Shown here in pieces: positions 34,014 through 43,658 of a DNA stretch of 64,000 nucleotides (the first letter of the stretch is position 1; every line of letters begins with the position of its first letter). The stretch is from Acidovorax soli. Its GTDB lineage: Bacteria; Pseudomonadota; Gammaproteobacteria; Burkholderiales; Burkholderiaceae_C. The stretch spans positions 19,401 through 83,400 of the forward strand of contig NZ_FNQJ01000016.1 of NCBI RefSeq assembly GCF_900107605.1. The letters are read 5' to 3'. The translations under genes and the position numbers were made by a program. The notes beneath the pieces were generated by a model. That model was not told the origin of the DNA and ran no database searches. It saw nothing but the letters and a program-made list of their open reading frames with translations.

Positions 34014-34325
34014 TAGCTAATGTTTTCCAAATGGTGCCTGCAGAGGGGCTTGGGGAGATCGGGCCTCAAGTCCGTACAAAGCGGTTTCCCCGTCTGTAAC
34101 TAGTATTTGGCCGACGGGGCATTGCCAGCAAAGCCGGAGATTATAGCCTTTATGCGCGCCCGTGGTGCAAGGGTTGCCCGTCTGTTCGCTGTCACCGCGC
34201 CAGGACGATGGTCTCCCGAGGGCGGGCTGCGCTGCAATGGCGCGGAAATTGCTTCATGTTGTAACACTCCTATTCATCGGTGGGGAGCCCTGGCCATCCG
34301 GCCGGGCGGCACCGCCGCAGACACC

Positions 34326-37300
34326 ATGGCATTCATGCACCAAGTATCGGGTTGGCTGGGCCGGCTCAGTGTGGGCCGCAAGCTCATGCTCATCTATCTG
34401 CTGGACCTGACGGCGGTGATCTACGTCTCCAGCATCCTGATCCACGAGAAATACCTGGCCATTGACTTCACGCGCAAGGAGGTGGTGGGCACGACCTACG
34501 CGGAGGTGGTGCGCGACGGCCTGATGGGGCAGTTCCTGGAAGCATCGCAGCAGCCTCCGCTGGTGGCCGATGTGCTGACCCGCCTGGAGGTCGTGCGTGC
34601 GGCCCACGACGAGCCATTGAGCACGGCCGATGTGGCCCAGCGGTTTGGCGTGGCGCTGCAGCAGCTGGCTGGCCAGGCCCAGGGGGGCTCGCCCGCCGCT
34701 GATTCGCAGTCGCTCATCCACCTGCGCAGCCAGCTGCTGCGCGAGGGGCGCGAGCTGCTGACCACGGTGGGCAACCAGTCCAACCTCATCCTGGACCCTG
34801 ACCTGGACAGCTACTACGTGATGTCGCTCGTGGTGCTGCGTTTTCCCGAGCTGCTGCAGGCGGTGCACGACACGGTGAGTTTCCTGAATGCCATGCCGTC
34901 GCGGCGTGGGCCGCAGTGGTCGTCGGAGCTGCTCACGCTGGCGGGGCGGCTGGACGCGGTAGCGCTGGGCATCGAGTCGGACTACAACCAGGCCTTCATT
35001 GCCGGCTCGCCCGAGATGCGCGCTGCGCTGGCCGGCCAGCGTGAGGCGCTCAAGAGCGCGCTGGCGGGGTTCCAGTCGCTGCTGCAAGGGGTGGCGGCGG
35101 GCGAGTCGGGCCTGGCGGTGGCACGGGTGGGCGTGCAGGAGGCCCTGGTGCTGGGCGCGCTGCGCGATGCCTGGTCGGTGGGCATCGGGGACCTGGAGCG
35201 TTTGCTGAACCTGCGCGCCGACAGCCTGTTCGCCCGCATGTGGCTGCACCTGGGCACGGCGGTGGTGCTGCTGGGCTGCATCCTGAGCCTGGTCACGCTG
35301 GTGGCCCGGCAGATCGCCAAGCCGCTGCAGCAGCTGGCCCGCGTGGCCGACGAGGTGCGCAGGAGCGGCGACCACCGGCTGCGCGCGCATTGGGTCAGCC
35401 GTGACGAAATCGGCCGCCTGGTCACGGCCTTCAACGAAATGCTGTCGCAGCTCGACCGCGACCGCCTGCTGCAGCAGGAGCTGGCCGCCCGCGCCCGCGC
35501 GGCCGAGGCGCAGCGCGAGCTGGTGGAGGCTTTCCCCATCCCCATGGTCGTCACGTCGATTCCCGATCATGAGGTGCTGCACTACAACGTGCCCGCCGTC
35601 CACTGGCTGGGCGGCCGCAAGACCGACCCCTGGGCCGTGGGGCTGGAGCCGGGCGTGCGCGCGCGTTTCTTTCAGCGCCTGGCGGACCAGGACTCGGTCG
35701 ATGAATTCGATGTGCGCTGGAAGGGAAGCCACGAGCCCTCGTGGGCCATGCTGTCGGCGCGGCGCCTGCAGTTCCAGGGGCGCGATTCGGTGCTCACGAC
35801 CTTCACGCCCATCAACGTGCGCAAGGCGATGGAGCGGCGCCTGGGGCTGTGGGCCAATGTGTTCGAGGCCTTGTCCGAGGGCCTCATCATCATGAATGTC
35901 GAGCAGCAGATCATCCGTGTGAACCAGGCGTTCTGCCGCAGCACGCACTACGACTTCTACGAGGTCGTCGGCGAGGACCTGGGCTTTTTGCTGGAAGAGA
36001 CGGAGGCCGAGTTGCTGTCAGCGCAGATCCAGCGCGCCATGCTCGACAAGGAGTACTGGCAGGGCGAGGTGCGGTTTCGCCGCCGCTCGGGCGAAACCTA
36101 CCCGGCCTGGCTCATGGTGTCGGCCTTGCGCGAGGGCAAGAGCAAGGGCGGCGCAGTGGCCAACCACATCGGCATTGCCATCGACATCACCGACCGTAAG
36201 CGCAGCGAGGAGCGCATCCAGTTCCTGGCCCACCACGACGTGCTCACCGAGCTGCCCAACCGCTCGCTGTGCGAGCAGCGCCTGCAGATGGCGCTGGAAG
36301 AGGCATCCATCACGGGCGAAAAGGTGGCGGTGTTGTTCATCGACCTGGACCGCTTCAAGGCCATCAACGACACGCTGGGCCACCACATTGGCGACGGCCT
36401 GCTGCGCTCGGTGGCCGCGCGCCTCACCCAGGCCGTGCGCAGCCGCGACACCGTGAGCCGCCTGGGGGGCGACGAGTTTGTGGTGGTGATGCGCGACGTG
36501 GCCGGGTGCGAGGATGTGCAGCAGCTGGTGGAGCGGCGGCTGATCCCGCTCATCCGCCAGAGCCATCCGGTGGACGGGCACGAGCTGAATGTGTCGTGCA
36601 GCGTGGGCATTGCCGTGCACCCCGACGACGGCAGCGACATCGACGAGCTGATGCGCCGCGCCGACGCCGCCATGTACGAGGCCAAGACCACCGGCCGCGA
36701 TAGGGCGCTGTTCTATTCGATGGAGACCAACCAGCGCGCCGTGGCACGCCAGACCATGGAGCTGCAGCTGCGCCGTGCGCTGGAGCGCAACGAACTGAGC
36801 CTGCACTACCAGCCCCGCCTGAGCGCCCAGGGCGCCCAGCTGCTGGGCGTGGAGGCCCTGCTGCGCTGGACCAGCCCGGTGCTGGGGTCCATACCGCCCG
36901 GCGAATTCATCCCCATCGCCGAAGAGACCGGCATGATCCGTGCCATTGGCAGCTGGGTGCTGCAGCAGGCCTGCGAGCAGTGGGTTCGCTGGCAACAGCT
37001 GGCGCTGGATACGGGTCCGGGCGACGCCGTGGTGCCGCACCCGCTGGCCCGGGCGTCGATCTCGGTCAACCTGTCGGCCGCGCAGATGGCAGCCCCGTCG
37101 CTGGTGACCGACATCGAGGCGCTGCTGGCCCGCACCGGCATGCCTGCCCATCGCCTGGAGCTGGAGATCACAGAATCGCAGTTGATGGAAAACGCCCATG
37201 CCGCCGAGCAGCAGCTGGCGGCCCTCAAGGCGCTGGGCGTGCAACTGTCCATCGACGACTTCGGCACCGGGTATTCCAGCCTGGCCTACCTCAAGCGCTT

Positions 37301-37589
37301 TGACATCGACCGGCTCAAGGTGGACAAGTCCTTTGTGCGCGACATGCTGGCTAACCCCGCCGACATGGCTATCACGAGCGCCATCATCGCCCTGGGCCAC
37401 ACGCTGGGCCTCAAGATAGTGGCCGAGGGCGTGGAAGACCTGGCCACGGCCAAGGTGCTGAGCGCGCTGGACTGCGAGGAGTTGCAGGGCTACCACTTCA
37501 GCCGCCCGCTGCCAGCGCCAGCGCTGGAGGTCTGGGCGCTACAGCACGCACCGCAGGCGATGCAGGGGCGGGAGGTGGCGGCTGCGTAG
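34326..37589 (+). CDS. Membrane GGDEF-EAL protein with HAMP and PAS domains
   Basis: 1087 residues from the ATG at 34326. Hydrophobic segments at about 17-38 and 305-328 frame a periplasmic sensor; a HAMP linker follows, then two PAS-like domains (about 400-630), a GGDEF domain with intact RLGGDEFVVV, and an EAL domain with GVEALLRW, ELEITESQLMENA and IDDFGTGYSSLAYLKRFDID. Both catalytic signatures are intact, so it may make and break cyclic di-GMP. The open frame runs upstream to 34107 but that part is not protein-like. Monocistronic. Confidence 0.92.
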   Translation: MAFMHQVSGWLGRLSVGRKLMLIYLLDLTAVIYVSSILIHEKYLAIDFTRKEVVGTTYAEVVRDGLMGQFLEASQQPPLVADVLTRLEVVRAAHDEPLSTADVAQRFGVALQQLAGQAQGGSPAADSQSLIHLRSQLLREGRELLTTVGNQSNLILDPDLDSYYVMSLVVLRFPELLQAVHDTVSFLNAMPSRRGPQWSSELLTLAGRLDAVALGIESDYNQAFIAGSPEMRAALAGQREALKSALAGFQSLLQGVAAGESGLAVARVGVQEALVLGALRDAWSVGIGDLERLLNLRADSLFARMWLHLGTAVVLLGCILSLVTLVARQIAKPLQQLARVADEVRRSGDHRLRAHWVSRDEIGRLVTAFNEMLSQLDRDRLLQQELAARARAAEAQRELVEAFPIPMVVTSIPDHEVLHYNVPAVHWLGGRKTDPWAVGLEPGVRARFFQRLADQDSVDEFDVRWKGSHEPSWAMLSARRLQFQGRDSVLTTFTPINVRKAMERRLGLWANVFEALSEGLIIMNVEQQIIRVNQAFCRSTHYDFYEVVGEDLGFLLEETEAELLSAQIQRAMLDKEYWQGEVRFRRRSGETYPAWLMVSALREGKSKGGAVANHIGIAIDITDRKRSEERIQFLAHHDVLTELPNRSLCEQRLQMALEEASITGEKVAVLFIDLDRFKAINDTLGHHIGDGLLRSVAARLTQAVRSRDTVSRLGGDEFVVVMRDVAGCEDVQQLVERRLIPLIRQSHPVDGHELNVSCSVGIAVHPDDGSDIDELMRRADAAMYEAKTTGRDRALFYSMETNQRAVARQTMELQLRRALERNELSLHYQPRLSAQGAQLLGVEALLRWTSPVLGSIPPGEFIPIAEETGMIRAIGSWVLQQACEQWVRWQQLALDTGPGDAVVPHPLARASISVNLSAAQMAAPSLVTDIEALLARTGMPAHRLELEITESQLMENAHAAEQQLAALKALGVQLSIDDFGTGYSSLAYLKRFDIDRLKVDKSFVRDMLANPADMAITSAIIALGHTLGLKIVAEGVEDLATAKVLSALDCEELQGYHFSRPLPAPALEVWALQHAPQAMQGREVAAA

Positions 37590-37666
37590 CGGTCAAACGG
37601 GCGTTGCACAGGCTTGGCCGGTCACGGGCTGCCGCTTCTGGTGGCTGCACGGGGGGGCGCAGGGCC

Positions 37667-38908
37667 TCACGGGGGTGTCGCTCCCAGCGCCTGCGCACAC
37701 GCATGGGCGCTGGCCCAGGCCCACTGGAAGTTGTAGCCGCCCAGCCAGCCCGTCACATCGACCACCTCGCCAATGAAATACAGGCCCGGCTGCGTCTTGC
37801 ATTCCATGGTCTGCTGCGACAGCGCGCGCGTGTCCACGCCGCCCAGCGTGACCTCGGCTTTCTTGTAGCCCTCGGTGCCGGTGGGGGTGAGCTCCCAGCG
37901 CGCCAGCTGCTCGGCCAGCCGGGCCAGGGCCTTGTCCGAGGCTTCGTTGATGGGGCGCTGCCAGTCCGCCTCGCGGCTGGCCCAGGCATCGGCCAGGCGG
38001 CTCGGGACCAGGGTGGCCAGTTCGTTGGCAATCAGTTTCTTCGAACGCGCTTTGCCCTGCGCCAGCGCTGCGGGCAAGTCCACCGTGGGCGCGAGGTCGA
38101 TGGCCAGGGGCTGGCCCTCTTGCCAGTAGCTGGAGATCTGCAGCACCGCCGGGCCCGAGAGGCCGCGGTGGGTGAACAGCAGGTCTTCGTCAAAGGCCAT
38201 GCGATTTTTCTTGGCACCGGTGCTGATCTGTACGGGCAAGGCCAATCCCGACAGCTGCGCATAGGGCGCCCAGCCCGCGCCGTCAAACGTCAGCGGCACC
38301 AGGCCCGGGCGGCGCTCGATGAGCGGGATGCTGAACTGCTGCGCCAGCCGGTAGCCGAAGTCGGTGGCGCCGATCTTGGGGATCGACAGGCCGCCGGTGG
38401 CGACCACCAGCGAACGCGCTTGCACGGGGCCTCTATCGGTATTGATTTGATAGCTGCCAGCGCTGGATGGATCTGCGCCAGAGGCCGAAAATATGATGTT
38501 TTTGACGGCACAAGGCTGCCAGTGCGTCACCCCACCGGCGGCGCATTCGGCCAGCAGCATGGCAATGATGTCTTCGGCCGAACGGTCGGCAAACAGCTGG
38601 CCCTTGTGCTTTTCATGGAAGGGGATGCCGTGCTTCTGCACCAGGGTGATGAAGTCCGACGGGGTGTAGCGCGAGAGCGCCGAACGGCAGAACTGCGGGT
38701 TCTGTCCCACGAAGTGCCTGTGCGGCGCGGCAGGGTCGAGGTCGCGGTTGGTGAAGTTGCAGCGCCCGCCGCCCGAGATGCGGATCTTTTCGGCCGCCTT
38801 GTCGGCGTGGTCGATGAGCAGCACCTGGAGGCCACGCTGGCCCGCCTGGCCGGCACAAAAAAGGCCGGCAGCACCGGCACCCACGATCACCACATCAAAC
38901 ATCTGCAT
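37667..38908 (-). CDS. HI0933-family FAD-dependent oxidoreductase
   Basis: 413 residues: FDVVIVGAGAAGLFCAGQAG, EKIRISGGGRCNFTNRDL, VVATGGLSIPKIGATDFGYR and near the end GEVVDVTGWLGGYNFQWAWA. FAD flavoprotein of the BaiN/HI0933 group; role not established. Residues about 135-155 (FSASGADPSSAGSYQINTD) coincide with an AGCGCT-type repeat (38440-38497) carried in frame. Start at 38908; ATG at 38902 also possible. Confidence 0.88.
   Translation of the reverse strand: MQMFDVVIVGAGAAGLFCAGQAGQRGLQVLLIDHADKAAEKIRISGGGRCNFTNRDLDPAAPHRHFVGQNPQFCRSALSRYTPSDFITLVQKHGIPFHEKHKGQLFADRSAEDIIAMLLAECAAGGVTHWQPCAVKNIIFSASGADPSSAGSYQINTDRGPVQARSLVVATGGLSIPKIGATDFGYRLAQQFSIPLIERRPGLVPLTFDGAGWAPYAQLSGLALPVQISTGAKKNRMAFDEDLLFTHRGLSGPAVLQISSYWQEGQPLAIDLAPTVDLPAALAQGKARSKKLIANELATLVPSRLADAWASREADWQRPINEASDKALARLAEQLARWELTPTGTEGYKKAEVTLGGVDTRALSQQTMECKTQPGLYFIGEVVDVTGWLGGYNFQWAWASAHACAQALGATPP
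38440..38497 (+). repeat. AGCGCT-type repeat within the flavoprotein gene
   Basis: Contains GATAGCTGCCAGCGCTGGAT and GCGCCAGAGGCCGAAAAT, in frame with the HI0933-family gene. Confidence 0.55.
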
Positions 38909-38972
38909 GGCCTGCAGTGTAGGTGCTGCGCTGACCGCCGATTTTGGCCGGCGGTAGGCGACAATGGGCGGC

Positions 38973-39461
38973 ATGAACATCCCCTCCCACCAGCTCAGCA
39001 TGACCGTGCTGATGTCCCCCGATATGGCCAATTTTTCGGGCAACGTGCATGGCGGGGCCATCCTGAAGCTGCTCGACCAGGTGGCGTATTCCTGCGCCAG
39101 CCGCTTTTCGGCCTGCTACGTGGTCACGCTGAGCGTGGACCAGGTGATGTTTCTGCAGCCCATCCATGTGGGCGAGTTGGTGACCTTTCTGGCCAGCGTC
39201 AACTACACGGGCAGTTCGTCGATGGAAGTGGGCATCAAGGTGGTGGCCGAAGACATCCGCGCGAAGGTGGTGCGGCATGTGAACAGCTGCTTTTTCACCA
39301 TGGTGGCGGTGGACGAGGCGCGCAAGCCCGTGGCGGTGCCGCCCCTCATACCCTCGACCACCGATGAGCGGCGCCGCTGGGAGGCGGCGCTGCTGCGCAA
39401 GTCGCTGCGCAAGGAGCTGGCCGAGCGCTTCCGGCAGGTGCGGGAGACGACAGAGGGCTGA
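38973..39461 (+). CDS. Acyl-CoA thioesterase (hotdog fold, YciA/BACH type)
   Basis: 162 residues. NFSGNVHGGAILKLLDQVAY carries the hotdog active-site helix. CASRFSACYVVTLSVDQVMF and EVGIKVVAEDI follow. Hydrolyses acyl-CoA. Start at 38973 (MNIPSHQ) is preferred over 38964. Divergent from the flavoprotein gene. Confidence 0.9.
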   Translation: MNIPSHQLSMTVLMSPDMANFSGNVHGGAILKLLDQVAYSCASRFSACYVVTLSVDQVMFLQPIHVGELVTFLASVNYTGSSSMEVGIKVVAEDIRAKVVRHVNSCFFTMVAVDEARKPVAVPPLIPSTTDERRRWEAALLRKSLRKELAERFRQVRETTEG

Positions 39462-39627
39462 TCGGCTCCGCCCTCACCGGCTCTCAAGCCGCGTTGCAGC
39501 CGCGCGCCCCAGCGACACGGCCTGCCGCGAGAGCCCTGCCATCTCGCTGGTGATGGCCGACAGCACATTGGTCACCGGTTGCGCGAAGGCGTCGATGGCG
39601 GCACCCACGCCGGCCGGCCCGCGCCGC
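39462..39627. other. Gap between thioesterase and ktrA, possible decayed reading frame
   Basis: The minus strand has a short frame ending near 39475 (GVGAAIDAFAQPVTNVLSAI, then SLGRAAATRLESR) with protein-like character but no start or family match. Possibly a remnant; nothing else seen. Confidence 0.25.
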
Positions 39628-40302
39628 TCAGTACAGCGACGCGAAGCGTTCCACCATGCGCGTGGGGCCCGCCACGATCAGGTGGTCGCCGGGCTTGATC
39701 TCGGTCTCGGCCTTGGCATAGATGAAGTCGACGTGGCGCCGCTTGATGCCCACCACGGTGATCCCATGGCGCTTGCGCACGTTGGACTGCGACAGGGGCT
39801 TGTTGTGCGTTTCCATGGGCGCTCGGGTCTTGGCGATGGCGAAGCCGTCGTCGAACTCGATGAAGTCGATCATCTTGCCGGTAACCAGGTGGGCCACGCG
39901 CTCGCCCATGTCGGCCTCGGGGTACACCACGTGGTGCGCACCCACCCGCTCTGCGATGCGGCCGTGCTGCGGGTCGATGGCCTTGGCCCAGATGTCCTTG
40001 AGGCCCAGCTGGCTCAGGTTGAGGATGGTGAGTACGCTGGCTTCCAGGTCGCCACCAATGCTCACCACCGCGTGTGCGAAGTCAGGCACGGCCAGCTGGC
40101 GCAGGGTTTCCAGGTCGGTGGCGTCGCCCTGCACCACATGGGGCAGCACCAACGACAGCGACTGCACCGTATCGGCATCGTGCTCGATGGCCAGCACATC
40201 GTGGCCCAGCTCCACCAGAGATTTGGCCACGCCCGTTCCAAAGCGGCCCAGGCCGATGACGACCACGCTGCCGGACAGGTGTTTGACGGATTTATCCAAC
40301 AA
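39628..40302 (-). CDS. ktrA: Potassium uptake regulator KtrA (TrkA-N/RCK domain)
   Basis: 224 residues: VVVIGLGRFGTGVAKSLVEL (nucleotide-binding), DAVVSIGGDLEAS-like switch region, and a C-terminal TrkA-C domain. Gates the KtrB channel in response to ATP/ADP. No ATG is near; a TTG at 40302 with GAGGAG seven bases upstream fits best, and it overlaps the ktrB stop by 11 bases, so translation is coupled. A second TTG at 40299 is possible. Confidence 0.88.
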   Translation of the reverse strand: MLDKSVKHLSGSVVVIGLGRFGTGVAKSLVELGHDVLAIEHDADTVQSLSLVLPHVVQGDATDLETLRQLAVPDFAHAVVSIGGDLEASVLTILNLSQLGLKDIWAKAIDPQHGRIAERVGAHHVVYPEADMGERVAHLVTGKMIDFIEFDDGFAIAKTRAPMETHNKPLSQSNVRKRHGITVVGIKRRHVDFIYAKAETEIKPGDHLIVAGPTRMVERFASLY

Positions 40303-41671
40303 TCGGTTTCTCCTCGGGGTATCGGTAGTTGCGGCGGATCTGGTTCGTGGCCAGGGCCACGGCCAGCGTGACCACGCCCACGCGGCCAACGAACATCAGC
40401 GCAATGATGATGGACTGGGCGCCGGGCGGCAGCTCGGCCGTGATGCCGGTGGACAGGCCCACGGTGCCAAAGGCGGAGACCACCTCGAACAGCACTTTCT
40501 CCAGCGGGAGGGTGGTCAGCGGCAGGATCAGCAACAGGGCCAGCGAGACGACGGCCGCGCTGAGCACCATGATGGTGATGGCCTGGCGCTGCACCGAGTC
40601 GGCGATGCGGCGGCCGCGGAACTCCACGTCGCGGTGGCCGCGGATCTCGTTCCACACCACCAGCACCAGCACGAAGAAGGTGGTCACCTTCACGCCGCCG
40701 GCGGTGCCCGCGCTGCCGCCGCCAATGAACATCAGCACATAGTGCAGCGCCAGCGATTCGGTGGTGAGCGCGCCGATGTCGATGGCATTGAAGCCCGCCG
40801 TGCGTGCCGAGATGGAGGTGAACAGCGCCGCCAGCGCCTTGTGCGACCAGCCCATGGGCCCCAGCGTGCCAGGGTTGTCGAACTCCGTCAGCAGGACGAC
40901 CCCGGTGCCCAGCGCCACCAGCGCCAGCGAGCCCCACACGGTGATGGCCGTGTGCATGGACCAGATGGGCCGCTTGCGCCCGCGCTCGGACAGCAGCTCG
41001 TGCAGCACCGGAAACCCGAGGCCGCCGATCACGATGGCCAGCATCAGGGGCACCAGCACCAGGGCATCGCCCGAGTACGCCATCACGCTGTCGCCCCAGG
41101 TGGAAAAGCCCGCGTTGTTGAACGCCGAGATGGAATGGAACAGCCCGTGCCATGCCGCATCGCCCCAGGGCATGCCATAGCCCAGTGCAAACCGCAGCCA
41201 CAGTGCGAGGGCCATGGCCAGTTCCACGGCCACCGTCACCTTGAGCACGAGCTTGGCCACGCTTTTCACGTCGCCCAGCGCCAGCGAGTGGGTTTCGGCC
41301 TGCAGCAGCAGCCGCGTGCGGATGCGCATCTGCCCGCTGATCAGCAGGCCCATCAGCGTGGCCGAGGTCATCATGCCGAAGCCGCCCACCTGGAACAGGC
41401 CCATGATGATGGCCTGGCCCGTGCCGCTCCAGTAGGTGCCCGTGTCCACCACCACCAGGCCGGTCACGCACACGGCCGATGTCGCGGTGAACAGCGCGGT
41501 GAGAAAGGGCGCGCTTTCACCTGCCTGCGCGTGTGCGAAGGGCAGCATCAGCAACAGGGTTCCCAGCGCAATCACGCTGAGAAAGGACAGGGCCAGCACC
41601 ACAGCCGGGTGCGCAACGCGGGAAGTCAAAGGCAGAACTTTCTGCGCGGTGGCCGTCAACCCGTGCACCAC
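40292..41671 (-). CDS. ktrB: Potassium transporter KtrB (TrkH family)
   Basis: 459 residues with about ten membrane segments and four pore motifs (ATSAVCVTGLVVVDT, FNNAGFSTWGDS, SARTAGFNAIDIG, AFGTVGLSTGITAELP). Na+-coupled K+ uptake together with KtrA. Start MVHGLTATAQK at 41671; ends EEKPIVG with the stop inside the ktrA start. Confidence 0.93.
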   Translation of the reverse strand: MVHGLTATAQKVLPLTSRVAHPAVVLALSFLSVIALGTLLLMLPFAHAQAGESAPFLTALFTATSAVCVTGLVVVDTGTYWSGTGQAIIMGLFQVGGFGMMTSATLMGLLISGQMRIRTRLLLQAETHSLALGDVKSVAKLVLKVTVAVELAMALALWLRFALGYGMPWGDAAWHGLFHSISAFNNAGFSTWGDSVMAYSGDALVLVPLMLAIVIGGLGFPVLHELLSERGRKRPIWSMHTAITVWGSLALVALGTGVVLLTEFDNPGTLGPMGWSHKALAALFTSISARTAGFNAIDIGALTTESLALHYVLMFIGGGSAGTAGGVKVTTFFVLVLVVWNEIRGHRDVEFRGRRIADSVQRQAITIMVLSAAVVSLALLLILPLTTLPLEKVLFEVVSAFGTVGLSTGITAELPPGAQSIIIALMFVGRVGVVTLAVALATNQIRRNYRYPEEKPIVG

Positions 41672-41744
41672 GCGGCCGCGATGCTAGCACTGCGCGCGAC
41701 CTTGCGGCCCCGTGGCACCGGTTTTCCTGGGGAGGATAAAAGCC

Positions 41745-42572
41745 TCAGCCTGACACCCGGCGCTTCGTGGCGGCCGGGGCCGCGTCCGCCGCGCTTGCCG
41801 CTGCCGCCACGCCGTGCACCACATCGCCGACCACAATGACGGAAGGGCTGGCCAGCCCCTCGCGTGCGATGGTGGCCTGCAGCGTGCCCAGCGTGGCCAC
41901 GGCATGCCGCTGGTGCGGCAGGCTGGCGTGCTGGATGATGGCCACGGGCGTGCTGGCGGGCAGGCCGGTGAGCAGCTCGTGCTCGATGTGCGCGGCGCCG
42001 CTCACGCCCATGTAGATCACCAGCGTGAGCTTGGCATCGCGCGCGGTGGTGGCCAGCTGGCGCCAGTCGGTGCCCGCGTCGCCCGGCTTGGCGTGGCCGG
42101 TGACGAACACCACGCCGTGCGCATGTGCGCGGTGGGTGAGCGGTGCGCCCAGTGAGGTCAGGCCTGCCAGGCCCGCGGTGATGCCGTTGATGACGGTGAC
42201 CTGCACGCCCGCTGCACGCAGGTGCTCCACCTCTTCGCCGCCCCGGCCAAAGATGAAGGGGTCGCCGCCCTTGAGGCGCACCACGTTCTCGCCTTCGTTC
42301 ACGGCCATCAGCATCAGCTTTTCGATGAAGGCCTGCGGCGTGCTCTTGCAGCCGCCGCGCTTGCCCACATAGACGATGCGGGCCGTGGGCGATGCGTGCG
42401 CCACGATGGCGTCGCTCACCAGGTCGTCCACCAGCAGCACGGTGGCCGCCTGGATGGCCTTGAGGGCCTTGAGGGTGAGCAGCTCGGGGTCGCCCGGGCC
42501 CGCGCCCACCAGCGTGCAGGTTCCCTGGAAGGTGGCTGGCGGCGGGCTGGCGGGGGGTGGGGTGGTTTTCAT
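41745..42572 (-). CDS. cobA: Uroporphyrinogen-III C-methyltransferase
   Basis: 275 residues: TLVGAGPGDPELLTLKALKA, NVVRLKGGDPFIFGRGGEEV and VINGITAGLAGLTSLGAPLT. Makes precorrin-2 on the way to sirohaem, the cofactor of NirB encoded upstream. Its start overlaps the ybiB stop as ATGA. Last gene of the nitrate-assimilation stretch. Confidence 0.94.
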   Translation of the reverse strand: MKTTPPPASPPPATFQGTCTLVGAGPGDPELLTLKALKAIQAATVLLVDDLVSDAIVAHASPTARIVYVGKRGGCKSTPQAFIEKLMLMAVNEGENVVRLKGGDPFIFGRGGEEVEHLRAAGVQVTVINGITAGLAGLTSLGAPLTHRAHAHGVVFVTGHAKPGDAGTDWRQLATTARDAKLTLVIYMGVSGAAHIEHELLTGLPASTPVAIIQHASLPHQRHAVATLGTLQATIAREGLASPSVIVVGDVVHGVAAAASAADAAPAATKRRVSG

Positions 42573-43489
42573 GGTGTCGGCAGTGTGGTTTGCGCAGCCA
42601 GATGCAAGATGTGTTCCACCTGCTGCGCCAGCGCCGCCGGCACGGGCAGGCGGCCGTCCAGTACGTCTCGGGTGTAGCGCGCCGTGGTGTCGATGTCAAT
42701 CGCGGTGGGCAGGCCGGGCACCTCGGCTGCGGTGCCGGGTTGCTGTTCTTGCAGCAGCTGGTGCACACCGGCCACAAAGGCGTCGTAGCGGGGCGTGCGG
42801 CGCGGGTCTGCCGCCACTTCGCCTTCGAGGCCGCGCGAGAGCAGGGCGGTCATGTGCAGCGCGCCAAAGGTGGCCTGCAGCATCTCGTAATACTCGGGAT
42901 GGGTGTAGCTGGTCACCACCACGGCGGCGCCTGCGCAGGGGTTCATCAGCTTCACGGCGCTGTGCCCCGCGTTGCGCAGCCCCACCACCTCGCGCACCTT
43001 CAGCAGGCGCGCCAGGCCGGCGTGCAGGTGCTGGGTCTCGATGTGGGCCAGGCGGCCATTGGCGATTTTTTCAGGAGCCGTAAGCGCAGGAACACCCAGC
43101 GCCAGCAGCACATCCGATGCCAGGGTGCGGCGCGCCTCGGTGCGCATGCCATGCAACAGCACGGGCAGGCCCTCGCGTGCCAGCAGCAGCGCCAGCAGGG
43201 GTGTGAGCACGGGCAGCTTGCGCGCGCCGTTGTAGCTGGGCAGCACGATCAGGGGGCGGTCGCTGGCGGGCAGCAATGCCATGCGGCTGTGCGTGGCGTC
43301 GAGAAAGCCGCACATTTCCTCGGGCGTTTCGCCCTTGATGCGCATGGCCAGGCAGAAGGCGCCGATCTCCAGGTCGGAGGCCGTGCCATCGAGCACCTGG
43401 CCGAAAAGATCGGCCGCCTGCTCGCGCGTCAGGGGCTTGGAGCCGCGCGGGCCGCGGCCGATTTCCTTGATGTACTGGCTGATACCCAT
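42569..43489 (-). CDS. ybiB: YbiB/TrpD2-like phosphoribosyltransferase-fold protein
   Basis: 306 residues resembling anthranilate phosphoribosyltransferase: ADLFGQVLDGTASDLEIGAF, RIKGETPEEMCGFLDATHSR and VGLRNAGHSAVKLMNP. YbiB proteins bind nucleic acids instead of catalysing the TrpD reaction. Located between nasA and cobA as in related nitrate clusters; its role there is not known. Confidence 0.86.
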   Translation of the reverse strand: MGISQYIKEIGRGPRGSKPLTREQAADLFGQVLDGTASDLEIGAFCLAMRIKGETPEEMCGFLDATHSRMALLPASDRPLIVLPSYNGARKLPVLTPLLALLLAREGLPVLLHGMRTEARRTLASDVLLALGVPALTAPEKIANGRLAHIETQHLHAGLARLLKVREVVGLRNAGHSAVKLMNPCAGAAVVVTSYTHPEYYEMLQATFGALHMTALLSRGLEGEVAADPRRTPRYDAFVAGVHQLLQEQQPGTAAEVPGLPTAIDIDTTARYTRDVLDGRLPVPAALAQQVEHILHLAAQTTLPTP

Positions 43490-43658
43490 GGTTTTTGGTG
43501 GCGGGACTTGTGAAAGAGGGCTCTGGCGTCGTTATTTCGGCTGGCCGTACGCTTGTACTGTCTGCGCCGAAAGGCCTGGCCGGAGCCCTATTGCACAAGT
43601 CCTGGTGTGGTCGTGGTGGGGTGGACGGCTATTTTCCTGCAATCCAGCGAACTTCTGG

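Noticed and set aside
34254..35948. Minus-strand open frame of 564 codons
   Set aside because: Antisense to the GGDEF-EAL gene and rich in Gln/His, an antisense artefact.
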